Shown: positions 1 through 9,120 of the stretch, in pieces | How positions within the stretch are numbered: position 1 is the stretch's first letter | Layout: each line of letters opens with the position of its first letter | Assembly (NCBI RefSeq): GCF_002873335.1 | Contig: NZ_MCUW01000012.1 | Location: 348,840 to 412,839 of the forward strand | Direction: 5' to 3' | DNA: 64,000 bases | Source of the DNA: Vibrio sp. 10N.286.49.B1 | Lineage (GTDB): Bacteria; Pseudomonadota; Gammaproteobacteria; Enterobacterales; Vibrionaceae | Made by a program: the position numbers and the translations under genes | The notes under the pieces: model-generated | Database searches by the model: none | What the model was told of the DNA's origin: nothing | The model's input: the letters and a program-made list of their open reading frames with translations, nothing else

Positions 1-75
1 CGGCTTTGTTGTTTGTCTTACCTTGAATCAGAGTACTAGTGCGGCCTCGTAAACTGGTGCATTAACTATCAACTA

Positions 76-837
76 TTAACTATTAAAGTATAAACACACG
101 CGGCGCCCATCAATTTCTCTGATATCGAAAGGGATTTCGTAGATAGATTCCATGACGGCTTGATCAACAACCTCATTGACACCCCCTGACTTGATGACCT
201 TACCGTTTTTCATCGCGACAATGTTGTCTGAATAAGACGACGCAAAATTAATATCATGGATAACAATCACCACCGCCTTGTTAAAATCATGAGCTAGGCG
301 ACGCAAGGTATGCATGATCTCTACCGAATGTTTGATGTCCAGGTTATTAAGCGGCTCATCAAGGAAGACATACTCGGTATCTTGAGCGACCACCATTGCA
401 ATAAATGCCATTTGACGCTGCCCGCCACTGAGCTGATCCAGATATCTATTCTGGATATCTTCAATGCCCAAGTGACCTAATGCGCGATCAATAATGTCAT
501 TGTCTTCATCGGTCAAACGACCTTGGGAGTGAGGAAAACGACCAAACGATACCAACTCACGAATCGTGAAACGCATATTAATATTGTTAGATTGACGTAA
601 CACCGCCAATCGCTTTGCCAGTTCTTTGCTGTCCCACTCCGCTAGCAGTTTGTCAGCAATCAATACTTCTCCCGCATCGCTTTGTGTCAGGCGACTCGCC
701 ATCGACAACAAGGTGCTCTTCCCTGCTCCATTGGGACCAATAATTGATGTCACCTCACCTTGTGGGAATAAGGCATCGGCATCTTGTACAACAAATGTCT
801 TCCCGTATTTTTTGCTCAATCCAGTTAATTTAATCAC
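76..837 (-). CDS. Iron-siderophore ABC transporter ATP-binding protein (VctC/FatE-like)
   Basis: Cytoplasmic ATPase expected to power ferric-siderophore import through the two permeases encoded just upstream. The 253-residue protein has a Walker A motif GPNGAGKST near residue 34, the ABC signature LSGGQRQ near 136, Walker B ending in FLDEP near 160 and a switch histidine in VIHD near 194, so it should be active. Length and order match the FecCD/BtuC-class importers, with ATPase last in the operon. The gap to the preceding permease gene is 10 bases, so it is probably co-transcribed and co-regulated by iron. Closest named relatives by eye are VctC of Vibrio and CeuD/FatE types; the actual siderophore cannot be read from the sequence. 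Confidence 0.9.
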   Translation of the reverse strand: MIKLTGLSKKYGKTFVVQDADALFPQGEVTSIIGPNGAGKSTLLSMASRLTQSDAGEVLIADKLLAEWDSKELAKRLAVLRQSNNINMRFTIRELVSFGRFPHSQGRLTDEDNDIIDRALGHLGIEDIQNRYLDQLSGGQRQMAFIAMVVAQDTEYVFLDEPLNNLDIKHSVEIMHTLRRLAHDFNKAVVIVIHDINFASSYSDNIVAMKNGKVIKSGGVNEVVDQAVMESIYEIPFDIREIDGRRVCLYFNS

Positions 838-847
838 ACTAACACCT

Positions 848-1798
848 TTAATTAATTCTGTTTCTTAGCAATAAAAACAGGAAGTATGTACCACCAACTA
901 GGTTGATAATTACGCTAATTGTGGTTTGAAACACGAGTACTTTTTCAACAAACCATTGCCCTGTAACAAGCAATAACACCGCAAGCAAACTACTGGCTAT
1001 CATCAAGAATCGATGCTGATATCGATTGAAGATCTCGCGAGTCAAACTCACCGTAATCAACCCAAAGAACAGCACCGGCCCCACCAAGGCCGTTGAAACG
1101 GCAATCATGACGGTAATAATCATCATAACGCGTTGAGTAAGTTGCTTAGTGTTTACCCCTAAGCTGGTTGCGTTATCAATGCCTAGCCACAACACATCTA
1201 ACTTCGGTGCGTAATAAAACAAAGCGGCCAAACACAGTCCAAGTGGGATTAAGCTCCAATAAACCAGCGTTGAATTCACATTATTGAAGCTCGCAAACAT
1301 TGACGTTTGTATCGTTGCAAATTCATTAGGATCCACCAACATAGTTAAGAAACCCGTCACACTGCTAAACAAGCTTCCGCAAACAATCCCGATCAAAAGC
1401 AGGGTGAAGACGTTGTTGTCTTGACGCTTAAAATAAAAATGGAAGAGTAATAAAGAGAAGAAGACCATCACGGAGGTCGACAGCAGGAAATTACTCATCG
1501 CATGAATAACCCAGTAACTCGTACTGCCTAATATGACCACCATGAGTACTTGAATCATCAAATACAAGCTATCAAAACCCAAAATAGACGGCGTCAGTAT
1601 TCGGTTATTGGTGATCGTCTGAAATACGAGGGAAGACGCGGAGATCGCCACCGCGGCTAATACAATCGCAAGTACCTTAGGGATACGACGAGACAAGAAA
1701 AACTGATAGTTGTCTGCCGTTAAGCCCTGACCAACAAACCAACCAATGATTGCAAGGCAGCCTGCTACCAATAAAATAACTTTATATGAATCACGCAT
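848..1798 (-). CDS. Iron-siderophore ABC transporter permease (VctG/FatC-like)
   Basis: Inner-membrane permease of the FecCD family, second of two in this importer. I chose the ATG at 1798 (MRDSYK...) because the reading frame extending to 1843 only adds residues overlapping the upstream permease. With this start the two permease genes overlap by 8 bases, typical of translational coupling. The protein is about 316 residues, almost wholly hydrophobic, with the RRIPK-like motif after the first transmembrane segment and a GPVLFFGLITV segment near the C-terminal third, both usual in this family. It should form a heterodimer with the permease encoded at 1791-2750 and dock on the ATPase encoded downstream. 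Confidence 0.88.
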   Translation of the reverse strand: MRDSYKVILLVAGCLAIIGWFVGQGLTADNYQFFLSRRIPKVLAIVLAAVAISASSLVFQTITNNRILTPSILGFDSLYLMIQVLMVVILGSTSYWVIHAMSNFLLSTSVMVFFSLLLFHFYFKRQDNNVFTLLLIGIVCGSLFSSVTGFLTMLVDPNEFATIQTSMFASFNNVNSTLVYWSLIPLGLCLAALFYYAPKLDVLWLGIDNATSLGVNTKQLTQRVMMIITVMIAVSTALVGPVLFFGLITVSLTREIFNRYQHRFLMIASSLLAVLLLVTGQWFVEKVLVFQTTISVIINLVGGTYFLFLLLRNRIN

Positions 1799-2750
1799 TG
1801 GATCGGTCTCGCAACACCAAGAAAATAAATACAGCGCCGCCAAAGATACTGATAATCATGGAGATCGGCATTTCATAAGGGAAAATAATAAGGCGCCCTA
1901 AGATGTCAGAGGATAAAACCAGTATCACCCCCCAATACGCCGTCCACGGCAGGATTTTTTTCATGTTATCCCCCATAAACAACGACACAATATTTGGCAC
2001 AATCAAGCCTAGAAACGGGATAACACCAACAATCATGACTACGGTTGAGGCGCTCACCGCGACTAAAATCACGCCTAAAAACACAATTTTTTGATAATCC
2101 AAACCAATATTTTTCGCGAAACTTTCACCCACACTTGCCGCACTAAATTGGCTAGCGTAATAGTAAGCGAGTAAGCATGCTGGTACGGCTAAATATAAGA
2201 TTTCGTAGCCGCCTTGTAACACGCTGGCAAAGTTAGCGACAGTCCATGCTGACATGGTCTGGACGAGGTCATATTTATAAGCAATAAAGGTCGTCAGCGC
2301 TGAAATAACATTGCCGTACATGATGCCAATTAACGGCACAAGCACTGCGTTTTTAAATTGAAGGCGTTGTAAGAAGCGAACAAAGAGCAGCGTTCCCGCC
2401 ACTGCGAAGGCAAAAATGACACCCAAATGAGTCCATTGAGACGCACCGCCAAGAAATATCAGCCCAACAACATAGCCCAGTAGCGCACAATCAATGGTTC
2501 CCGTCGTTGAGGGAGACGCAAAGCGGTTTTGGACGATTTGCTGCATAATAAGCCCTGCAACACTTAGTCCCGCACCCGCGAGAACGATCGCAAGAAGACG
2601 GGGGATACGGCTCACTACATAAATGGAGTAGGCATGCTCGTCACCATTAAACAAATCAACGAGAGACACATTGGCAGCGCCAATTAGCAGCGATGATACG
2701 GCCAATACAGCGAGTAAAATTAGGGCGAAAAAGTACTTATGAATAGCCAT
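1791..2750 (-). CDS. Iron-siderophore ABC transporter permease (VctD/FatD-like)
   Basis: First permease of the importer, 319 residues, FecCD family. It has the SRIPRLLAIVLAGAGLSVAGLIMQ segment type (given here only as the family hallmark: arginine-rich turn, then a glycine/alanine-rich helix) near residues 48-70 and the IPFLGLIVPNIV-type motif near residue 245 that contacts the ATPase. Eight or more transmembrane helices are visible. It follows the binding-protein gene by 100 bases that contain a strong hairpin, and runs into the next permease gene with an 8-base overlap. The hairpin should lower permease transcription relative to the binding protein. Confidence 0.88.
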   Translation of the reverse strand: MAIHKYFFALILLAVLAVSSLLIGAANVSLVDLFNGDEHAYSIYVVSRIPRLLAIVLAGAGLSVAGLIMQQIVQNRFASPSTTGTIDCALLGYVVGLIFLGGASQWTHLGVIFAFAVAGTLLFVRFLQRLQFKNAVLVPLIGIMYGNVISALTTFIAYKYDLVQTMSAWTVANFASVLQGGYEILYLAVPACLLAYYYASQFSAASVGESFAKNIGLDYQKIVFLGVILVAVSASTVVMIVGVIPFLGLIVPNIVSLFMGDNMKKILPWTAYWGVILVLSSDILGRLIIFPYEMPISMIISIFGGAVFIFLVLRDRSNA

Positions 2751-2812
2751 GGAACAACATTAGACTCGGATAAATTCAGTGTTGGCGTGCACGCCATTGT
2801 TTTTATAATAAA

Positions 2813-2832
2813 AGCGAGCCCGCTGGCTCGCT
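2813..2832 (-). terminator. Intercistronic hairpin after the binding-protein gene
   Basis: Arms AGCGAGCC (2813-2820) and GGCTCGCT (2825-2832) form a perfect 8-bp GC-rich stem with a 4-base loop. On the minus strand it is followed by TTTATTAT, an imperfect U-tract. It lies between the binding-protein gene and the first permease gene, so it is more likely a partial terminator or mRNA stabiliser than a full stop. A separate 14-base palindrome (TGGCGTGCACGCCA, 2783-2796) lies 16 bases away and is unexplained. Confidence 0.6.
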
Positions 2833-2850
2833 TATGGGGTCGTGCAGTGG

Positions 2851-3771
2851 TTAATTTAAAGCGCTATTAATATCAGAAATCATGGTCTGGGTTGCCGTTA
2901 CACCACCGCCAGAGAGGTACCATGCATTAGGGTCAATGAACACGACCTTTTTATTTTGAGCGGCTGGTGTTGAATCCACTAATGGGTTGTTAAACATTTC
3001 CTTGGCTTTACCTACGCTACGGCCAATGGCTTGCTCTCTGTCTAGAATAAAAATGACTTCTGGCTTCGCGTCGGCGATGTATTCAAACGAAATTAAATTA
3101 CCGTGTGAGCCTTCAACTGCAGCGACATTTTGGCTGCTCGATTCTGTGAATTTAAAGTCATCAAAAATAATCGAAAAACGGCTACCTTTATTAAACATCG
3201 CAACATTGTTGCCATTGTTCATCACCATAAGTGCATTTAAGTGATCTTTTTGAACATGATCAGCGGTAGCGGTAAACTGCGATTGCGTTTCGGTAATCAA
3301 CGCTTCCACTTCGTTTTCTTTGTCGAAAAGTTGCCCCAGCATGCGCCAGTTTGCTTGGCTATCTTTCCAGTATTGACCGTTATCAACGTAAAACATCACC
3401 GTAGGCGCAATTTGGTTCAGTTCATCGTAAACACGTAACATGCGGTTTTCAGCAATGATGACATCCGGTTTTAGCATGTATATTGCTTCAAAATCTGGTT
3501 CGCTGACCGAGCCCGTATTGCTCGTCGATTCTTTATATTGGCTAAGGTAAGGCGGCAACAGGCCATGGGGAGCACCAATCGGTTGAATTCCGATACGATC
3601 CAAGACATCGAGACTACCGTTTCCAAGCACCACGACTCGTTTAGGGGTTTCTTTAAATTCTACCGTTCCCTTGTAGTGATCAATAGTTACCGCAAAAGCT
3701 TGCGCAGTTAATGCACAGCACGTGGCCAACACTAACGTGGTACGCTTGATTAAACTATAAACCTGACTCAT
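2851..3771 (-). CDS. Periplasmic iron-siderophore binding protein (VctP/CeuA-like)
   Basis: Delivers ferric siderophore from the outer-membrane receptor to the permeases. I place the start at the ATG at 3771 (MSQVYSLIKRTT...), not at the frame's upper limit near 3879, because this gives a clean signal peptide ending TAQAFA before VTIDHYKG, because AGGG lies 9 bases upstream, and because the upstream extension would run through the Fur-like box. The mature part opens with the VEFKETPKRVVVLGNGSLDVLDRIG pattern typical of FepB/FatB-class proteins and has KPDVIIAENR near the middle of the first lobe. Final size is about 306 residues. It is the first gene of the operon running to position 76. There is no lipobox, so it is soluble in the periplasm. 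Confidence 0.87.
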   Translation of the reverse strand: MSQVYSLIKRTTLVLATCCALTAQAFAVTIDHYKGTVEFKETPKRVVVLGNGSLDVLDRIGIQPIGAPHGLLPPYLSQYKESTSNTGSVSEPDFEAIYMLKPDVIIAENRMLRVYDELNQIAPTVMFYVDNGQYWKDSQANWRMLGQLFDKENEVEALITETQSQFTATADHVQKDHLNALMVMNNGNNVAMFNKGSRFSIIFDDFKFTESSSQNVAAVEGSHGNLISFEYIADAKPEVIFILDREQAIGRSVGKAKEMFNNPLVDSTPAAQNKKVVFIDPNAWYLSGGGVTATQTMISDINSALN

Positions 3772-3831
3772 TCCTAAACACCCTATATATCTTGTGGTTA
3801 TATTAAACAAAGTCATTATCACCTCAATATA

Positions 3832-3853
3832 AATAGGAATCAATATCATTTTC
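3832..3853 (-). promoter_or_regulatory. Fur-like box upstream of the siderophore importer
   Basis: Read on the minus strand the stretch contains GAAAATGATATTGATTCC, which resembles the Fur consensus GATAATGATAATCATTATC in its first half and partly in its second. It sits about 60-80 bases upstream of the chosen start of the binding-protein gene, a normal place for a Fur operator. Iron repression is what this gene family would lead one to expect; the match itself is imperfect. Confidence 0.5.
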
Positions 3854-4044
3854 ATGTTTAATTGCATTTTTATTGTCATTGATCATTTTTTCATCGTAGA
3901 AGCAACGGTATGAAGACCGAAAAAGTCGACATATCCTAAGGCAAAGACTAACTGTTTTTATAATGGTTCAGCAGTGTGGAAAACTTGAGAACGCTCTAAT
4001 ACCTGTTACATTCAATAACAAGTAGTCACTTTTCAAGGTCCCCC

Positions 4045-4950
4045 ATGGCAGGTTTAAGTCTTCTCACTCTTCTTGATGATATTACGACCGTTCTCGATGA
4101 TGTCGCAGTGCTCTCTAAAGTCGCCGCCAAGAAAACAGCAGGTGTACTTGGTGACGACCTTGCACTCAATGCCCATCAAGTTTCGGGGGTGACAGCAGAA
4201 AGAGAGCTTCCCGTTGTCTGGGCAGTCGCCAAGGGATCCTTTAGAAATAAGTGCATATTAGTCCCCGCCGCCTTGATTATTAGTGTTGTTGCACCCTGGT
4301 TGATCAATCCTCTTTTGTTACTTGGAGGATTATTTTTATGTTTTGAAGGCGCAGAAAAAATCATTGAAAAGCTGTTCCACCGTGACGAGGAGCCTGCAGA
4401 GGCCGCACCGGACTTAAATGGTGACTCAATGGCGGAATATGAGAAAAAGAAAGTAGCCGGTGCCATTCGTACTGACTTCATTTTGTCCGCTGAGATCATT
4501 GTTATTGCACTGGGCACGGTGCAAGGGCAACCGATCACCACTCAGATTTTGGTCGTCTCTTTAATCGCAATCATCATGACGATTGGGGTTTACGGCCTCG
4601 TCGCCGGCATCGTTAAACTCGATGATCTTGGCTTTTTTCTGGAGCGAAAGTCGCAGGGAAAGGGGCCATTACTAGTGATAGGGAAAGGGTTGATCGCTTT
4701 TGCTCCTAAACTGATGCGAACGCTAACCATTGTCGGAACCGCGGCGATGTTTTTAGTTGGGGGCGGTATCGTTGTCCACAATGTCCCAGCCGTGCATCAT
4801 TTGATTGAGCCCATCATTATGGACATCCCTAACCTTTCACTAGCGAAAGCCATCATTCCTATTTTATTAAACGGGCTCGTCGGTATTATCGCGGGTATCG
4901 CTGTCGTGGGCATCATCGAAGCCATGGCCAAAGTTAGAGCGGCATTCTAA
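4045..4950 (+). CDS. DUF808 (YedI-type) inner-membrane protein
   Basis: Integral membrane protein of 301 residues belonging by pattern to the DUF808/YedI family, whose function is not established. The N-terminus MAGLSLLTLLDDITTVLDDVAVLSK, the KKTAGVLGDDLALNA segment and the CFEGAEKIIEKL stretch near residue 103 are the family's conserved landmarks. Several hydrophobic helices follow (about residues 74-100, 150-190, 225-250, 270-295). The start is supported by AAGG 7 bases upstream. It stands alone, with about 270 bases before it and about 210 after it, so the context does not suggest a role. Confidence 0.85.
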   Translation: MAGLSLLTLLDDITTVLDDVAVLSKVAAKKTAGVLGDDLALNAHQVSGVTAERELPVVWAVAKGSFRNKCILVPAALIISVVAPWLINPLLLLGGLFLCFEGAEKIIEKLFHRDEEPAEAAPDLNGDSMAEYEKKKVAGAIRTDFILSAEIIVIALGTVQGQPITTQILVVSLIAIIMTIGVYGLVAGIVKLDDLGFFLERKSQGKGPLLVIGKGLIAFAPKLMRTLTIVGTAAMFLVGGGIVVHNVPAVHHLIEPIIMDIPNLSLAKAIIPILLNGLVGIIAGIAVVGIIEAMAKVRAAF

Positions 4951-5164
4951 CCATCGCTTTCCTTTTTGGGTAAGGTGGTGCTCATAACACTGACTCCATC
5001 GGTCAGTCGTTTCCCTCCGCACCTTAGACCGTTCATAGAATTGGTACGTGATATTGTAAAGAATGGCCGCGGTGGTACAGAAACGTAAATTTACGAAAAA
5101 TTTCACCATAACCTTAAACAGGCCGTTATAATCACTCACCTCTCACTCGTTTGTACCCTTCTCT

Positions 5165-6337
5165 ATGTCACAACCCTTTAATTGGAAAGCGCTTTTCCTT
5201 GCCTGTTTTATCGTCAGTATCGGGCAATTTAGCGTTGGTCTCGTGTTTCCGTCTTTGCCTTGGATCGCTCGCGATTTCGCTATTTCAGCGGATGATACAC
5301 AGCTACTTATTTCCATCTATTTACTTGGGTTTGGTCCTTCTCAATTTTTTTACGGCCCTATATCAGATGCGTTAGGCCGCAAACCTATTCTAATCATAGG
5401 ATTATCCTTGGCTTTGCTTGGGTTAACGGTTGTCATTCTTGGCTCTAACCATTTCAACATGCTGTTGCTAGGACGGTTTATTCAAGGGTTAGGTGCAGGA
5501 TGCTGCGCGGTATTGGCGAGGGCATCCATTAGAGACAGTTTCAACAAAGACGAACTGCCACAAGCATTGTCTTGGCTTGCCATTGTTGCGTCTTTTACTC
5601 CTATCGTTGCTCCGGTATTTGGCGGCGTGATAAACCACCATTGGGGGTGGTTAGCGGTGTTTGTGACATTATTTAGCTACATCGCGCTCGTATTGTTCCT
5701 GTTGTTATTTCTATTCAAAGAAACACTCGTCGCAAAATCTTCTATGCCGTCAATGACACAAGCCATTAATGGTTATAAGTCATTGCTCGCCTCACGATAT
5801 TTTTGCAGCTTTGCCGCAGTCGGCTGGCTTAACTTTAGTTTGGTCATCATTTCCATCTCTGTTATGCCATTTATCATGCAAGAACAAATTGGCATGACCT
5901 CTGAACAATATGCCGCATGGGCGCTGATTCCAGCCTTTGGGCTGCTAACAGGGGGATTCATTTGTAACCGTATCCGACCTAGAATCGGCACGGAGAAAAT
6001 GGCTTTTGTATCACCTCTCATTCACCTTATTTCTGGATGTTGGCTGCTTGTCGCGCCACTGCACCCATTGGCCATGATGGCGGGACAGTTCTTAATGGCA
6101 ATGGGCAATGGTATCGCACTGCCATGTTCTCAATCTAAATTATTAGCACCGTTTGGCAAGCAAGCAGGCTCGGTTGCTGCATTGTCCGGCGGGTTACAAA
6201 TGATCATCGCCTCCCTCCTCAGCATGCTACTGATGAACCTTGGTCTACAATTTCCATGGCAACTCGGCATAATCATTGCCTTGTTCGGCATTGGTAGCTT
6301 TACTTGCTTCAAGATTGGATTCCAGATCAAAGAGTAA
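5165..6337 (+). CDS. MFS drug-resistance transporter, Bcr/CflA (EmrD-like) family
   Basis: Twelve-helix major facilitator protein of 390 residues. The motif-A region between helices 2 and 3 reads GPISDALGRKP (about residues 63-73) and the helix-4/5 region has RFIQGLGAGCCAVLARASIRD, characteristic of the Bcr/CflA/EmrD antiporter group, which exports drugs or small metabolites in exchange for protons. There is no clear Shine-Dalgarno before the ATG at 5165, though it follows a pyrimidine-rich stretch. A hairpin terminator follows at 6350. Substrate unknown; could also export a metabolite rather than a toxicant. Confidence 0.85.
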   Translation: MSQPFNWKALFLACFIVSIGQFSVGLVFPSLPWIARDFAISADDTQLLISIYLLGFGPSQFFYGPISDALGRKPILIIGLSLALLGLTVVILGSNHFNMLLLGRFIQGLGAGCCAVLARASIRDSFNKDELPQALSWLAIVASFTPIVAPVFGGVINHHWGWLAVFVTLFSYIALVLFLLLFLFKETLVAKSSMPSMTQAINGYKSLLASRYFCSFAAVGWLNFSLVIISISVMPFIMQEQIGMTSEQYAAWALIPAFGLLTGGFICNRIRPRIGTEKMAFVSPLIHLISGCWLLVAPLHPLAMMAGQFLMAMGNGIALPCSQSKLLAPFGKQAGSVAALSGGLQMIIASLLSMLLMNLGLQFPWQLGIIIALFGIGSFTCFKIGFQIKE

Positions 6338-6688
6338 TCACTAAGAGAGCCACCCTATTGTATTGAATAAGGTGGTTTCATCACTTCAAAATAAAAAGTT
6401 GCCAGACTGCAATCAATGGTGGACTCGTCTTTGTCCTACTCACTTTTACACGTTAAAATGTTGTTTTTAGCAACAGTGAAAAGTCATTAAAATTCAATTA
6501 ATTAACTAAGTCTTTACTCACCTTTTTTATTACCTATTCCTTTACTCCACGCTCTCCATGCAACGATAAAAGAATTTTGTCGTTACGGTCATTTTTATTC
6601 GTTTTACAGTTGTTTAGCCAAGCCTCATAGTCGCGCTGATTTATTAATCAACTCACCTTCTATTTTATCGACTAATGAGGACCTTGCA
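6338..6688. other. Intergenic gap between two MFS genes
   Basis: 351 bases without a credible gene. It holds the terminator at 6350-6378 and, near its end, a GAGGA ribosome-binding site at 6677-6681. The middle is AT-rich and should hold the promoter of the next gene, but I could not pick a convincing -35/-10 pair. Confidence 0.6.
6350..6378 (+). terminator. Rho-independent-like terminator after the Bcr-family gene
   Basis: Arms CCACCCTATT (6350-6359) and AATAAGGTGG (6366-6375) pair at 9 of 10 positions over a 6-base loop; the tail is only TTTCATC, so termination may be weak. Confidence 0.55.
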
Positions 6689-7849
6689 TTGGAAAGCACA
6701 CACGATTTCGCAGTAAAATCTGGCTTTAAAGTGCCTGTTGTTGCGCTATCACTTTATGCCGTTGCATCAGGCTATTTAATGAGCTTGATCCCACTCATGC
6801 TGAATGAATATGGCATTGCTGCCAGTCATGCGAGTTGGTTGGCCAGTGTGTTTTATGCCGGATTACTTATCGGTGCTGTAATTATTGAACCCGCGGTAAA
6901 ATATGTTGGGCACCGTATCGCGTTTGTCGCCTGCTTGATCGTGTTTGTTATGACTATCGTGGTGCTACCGTTAGTACCCATAGCTGGCGTTTGGATGGCT
7001 GCGCGTTTTGTCGCAGGTATCGCCGTCGCAGGTGTCTTTGTTATTGTCGAGTCATGGCTTCTGACAGGTGATGAAACAAGCCGTGCAAAACGCCTCGGCC
7101 TTTACATGGGATCACTCTATGGCGGTTCAGCATTAGGACAACTCGGTATCGGCTTGGTTGGTGTTAATGGCGTTGCCCCATTCATCACTATTTTGTCAAT
7201 GTTAAGCGCTGCAATTTTAGTGTTGTTGTTCATCCCGACTCAGCAACCACAAAGCGCTCACTCAACGCCATTAACCTGGCGTCAAATGAGTAAACTAAAC
7301 CACGCTGCAATCATTGGCTGCATTGTGTCAGGGCTCACGTTAGGGTCAATCTACGGATTAATGCCTGTAGAGCTTTCGCACCGTAACGTTTCACAGGGAC
7401 ATTTGAGTGCATTAATGGCATTGGTGATTTTAGGCGGGATGGCGGTACAGCCAATCGTACCAAAGCTTATTCATAAGGTGGGTCGTACACCTCTAATGGG
7501 GATGTTTTGCTTAGTTGGTGTGTTCGGGATTGGATTAGTCGTATTAAGCAATGACCTAAATGTGCTAGCAGCAAGCTTGTTTCTGATTGGCTTTTCAACC
7601 TTTGCTTTATATCCAATTGCGATAAATTTGGGCTGCGACAAGCTCGATGAAAACAACATTGTATCAGCAACACAAGTGATGCTGTTCTGCTATAGCGTTG
7701 GTTCGGTCATTGGCCCTGTCATCGCGGATGGGTTTATGAGTGGTTCGCAAGGGTTAATGACTTACTTATTTGCAACGATGATGGCAACGGCTATTTATAT
7801 GATTATCGCAAGTATCACTACGAAGAAACATATGATGGCAGGCGAATAA
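6689..7849 (+). CDS. MFS transporter, YcaD-like
   Basis: Major facilitator protein of 386 residues, of the YcaD/UPF0226 type judging from FVAGIAVAGVFVIVESWLL near residue 110 and GLYMGSLYGGSALGQL near residue 138, which match the conserved RFVAGxxxAxxxVVxES and YYxGxxxGQL segments of that family. Translation probably starts at TTG (6689): GAGGA lies 7 bases upstream and no ATG is better placed. Twelve helices are visible. Substrate is unknown for the family. It converges on the DUF1501 gene, with a hairpin at 7897-7925 between them. Confidence 0.8.
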   Translation: MESTHDFAVKSGFKVPVVALSLYAVASGYLMSLIPLMLNEYGIAASHASWLASVFYAGLLIGAVIIEPAVKYVGHRIAFVACLIVFVMTIVVLPLVPIAGVWMAARFVAGIAVAGVFVIVESWLLTGDETSRAKRLGLYMGSLYGGSALGQLGIGLVGVNGVAPFITILSMLSAAILVLLFIPTQQPQSAHSTPLTWRQMSKLNHAAIIGCIVSGLTLGSIYGLMPVELSHRNVSQGHLSALMALVILGGMAVQPIVPKLIHKVGRTPLMGMFCLVGVFGIGLVVLSNDLNVLAASLFLIGFSTFALYPIAINLGCDKLDENNIVSATQVMLFCYSVGSVIGPVIADGFMSGSQGLMTYLFATMMATAIYMIIASITTKKHMMAGE

Positions 7850-7896
7850 TAGCTGCGAACACTTAACTCGTTAGCTGTTTATGCCTTTTAATCTGT

Positions 7897-7925
7897 GAAG
7901 CCATTGAAAAATGATCAATGGCTTC
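7897..7925. terminator. Hairpin between convergent genes
   Basis: Perfect 11-bp arms GAAGCCATTGA (7897-7907) and TCAATGGCTTC (7915-7925) over a 7-base loop, followed on the plus strand by TGTCTTG. U-tracts are poor on both strands but the position between converging genes fits a bidirectional terminator. Confidence 0.6.
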
Positions 7926-7958
7926 TGTCTTGTATCCTCGATATAGACCCATCTATCG

Positions 7959-9113
7959 CTAAGTCACTTGCACATTTTTTTGTATTAAACCCGTTAGCGG
8001 AGAAACCGCGTCGCTATTGGGAAAGACCCGTTCAAGGGTAGTATTGTCAGCGTTATAATGTTCAGCTAACACTCCTTTGATAACAGAACGCACATCCGTG
8101 GTCGGCATCAGATCTCGGCCTTCATATTGTTTATCTTCCGCCAGACCAGGCCAATCGGCCACGACTTGAGCTTTGCTGAGCGCCCCACCTGCAAGTAACA
8201 TGGCATTTGCGGTACCATGGTCAGTGCCTTTAGTGCCGTTTTCTCTTACCGTTCGACCAAACTCACTTGCTCCCATCACTACCGTCGATTGCCATCGGTC
8301 CCCAAGTTCCATTTTTAGCGCCGCTAGCCCTTGATCCAAGATATTTAGTTGTCTCGCTAACCGGCCTTTTGTGGTCCCTTGGGCAGAATGTGTGTCCCAC
8401 CCCCCTAGCTCTAATATCGCAATGTTAGGCCCTTGAGGGCTATTAATAAAACGACCTGCTTGTTTCATCAAGTTGGTAAATTGTTTACTTTGGCTACCTT
8501 TTCCTGCCATATTTTCTAGTTTCATCGCCTCAGTAAAGTGATTCTCCAATGCCTCATCCGATTGAAATAATTCGGCCAAAATAACGGCTTGTTCTTCCTT
8601 AGATTTCAGCTTGTGTGGGTACCAACTGCTCACCTTAGTTTCGCCTTGTGCGATCAAAGGAAGGCCTGAATCGATGGCTATCGCGAGGTTAGTCTTTTCT
8701 CCTGTCAAAAACCGATTAAGCCAACCTTCTGGATCAAAGGGGTCATCTGACCCATTTTCCAAGATCTTTTGACCATCAAAATGAGATCGACTTCGATAAC
8801 CCGTCGCACAAGCTTGTACAAACATAGCTTCATTATTCTGATACCATTCATACACATTCTTTAATGCTGGGTGCAGAGCATAGCCTTTTTCCAATGCATT
8901 TAGCTCGTCAGGCTTGAGCGCCAGATTGGGTCTAAATCTAGAGTAGTCACTATCGAAAGTCGGCACCACGACATTGAGCCCATCCATCGCTCCTCGTAAC
9001 GTGATCCACACTAAGACGTTGGGACTTTGCGTTGAGGCAAATGACAAGTTAGGGAGAAAGCTCACCAACGATGTCGCCCCTATGCCTTTTAAGAAATGTC
9101 TACGCGACGTCAT
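7959..9113 (-). CDS. DUF1501 secreted protein with Tat signal
   Basis: Protein of 384 residues in the DUF1501 family (alkaline-phosphatase/sulfatase-like fold, function not established). The N-terminus carries a twin-arginine signal (SRRHFLKG at residues 3-10) followed by a hydrophobic stretch ending near SFA, so it should be exported folded, perhaps with a metal bound. Family landmarks include LRGAMDGLNVVVP near residue 38, LGGWDTHSAQG near 236 and EFGRTVRENGTKGTDHGTA near 285, with Asp/His residues suited to metal binding. Its start is 7 bases downstream of the DUF1800 gene, so the two form an operon, the usual arrangement for this pair. Confidence 0.88.
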   Translation of the reverse strand: MTSRRHFLKGIGATSLVSFLPNLSFASTQSPNVLVWITLRGAMDGLNVVVPTFDSDYSRFRPNLALKPDELNALEKGYALHPALKNVYEWYQNNEAMFVQACATGYRSRSHFDGQKILENGSDDPFDPEGWLNRFLTGEKTNLAIAIDSGLPLIAQGETKVSSWYPHKLKSKEEQAVILAELFQSDEALENHFTEAMKLENMAGKGSQSKQFTNLMKQAGRFINSPQGPNIAILELGGWDTHSAQGTTKGRLARQLNILDQGLAALKMELGDRWQSTVVMGASEFGRTVRENGTKGTDHGTANAMLLAGGALSKAQVVADWPGLAEDKQYEGRDLMPTTDVRSVIKGVLAEHYNADNTTLERVFPNSDAVSPLTGLIQKNVQVT

Positions 9114-9120
9114 ACTGCAC

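Noticed and set aside
2783..2796. 14-base palindrome with a T-run on the plus strand
   Set aside because: Looks like a terminator but no plus-strand gene ends there; may be chance next to the real hairpin.
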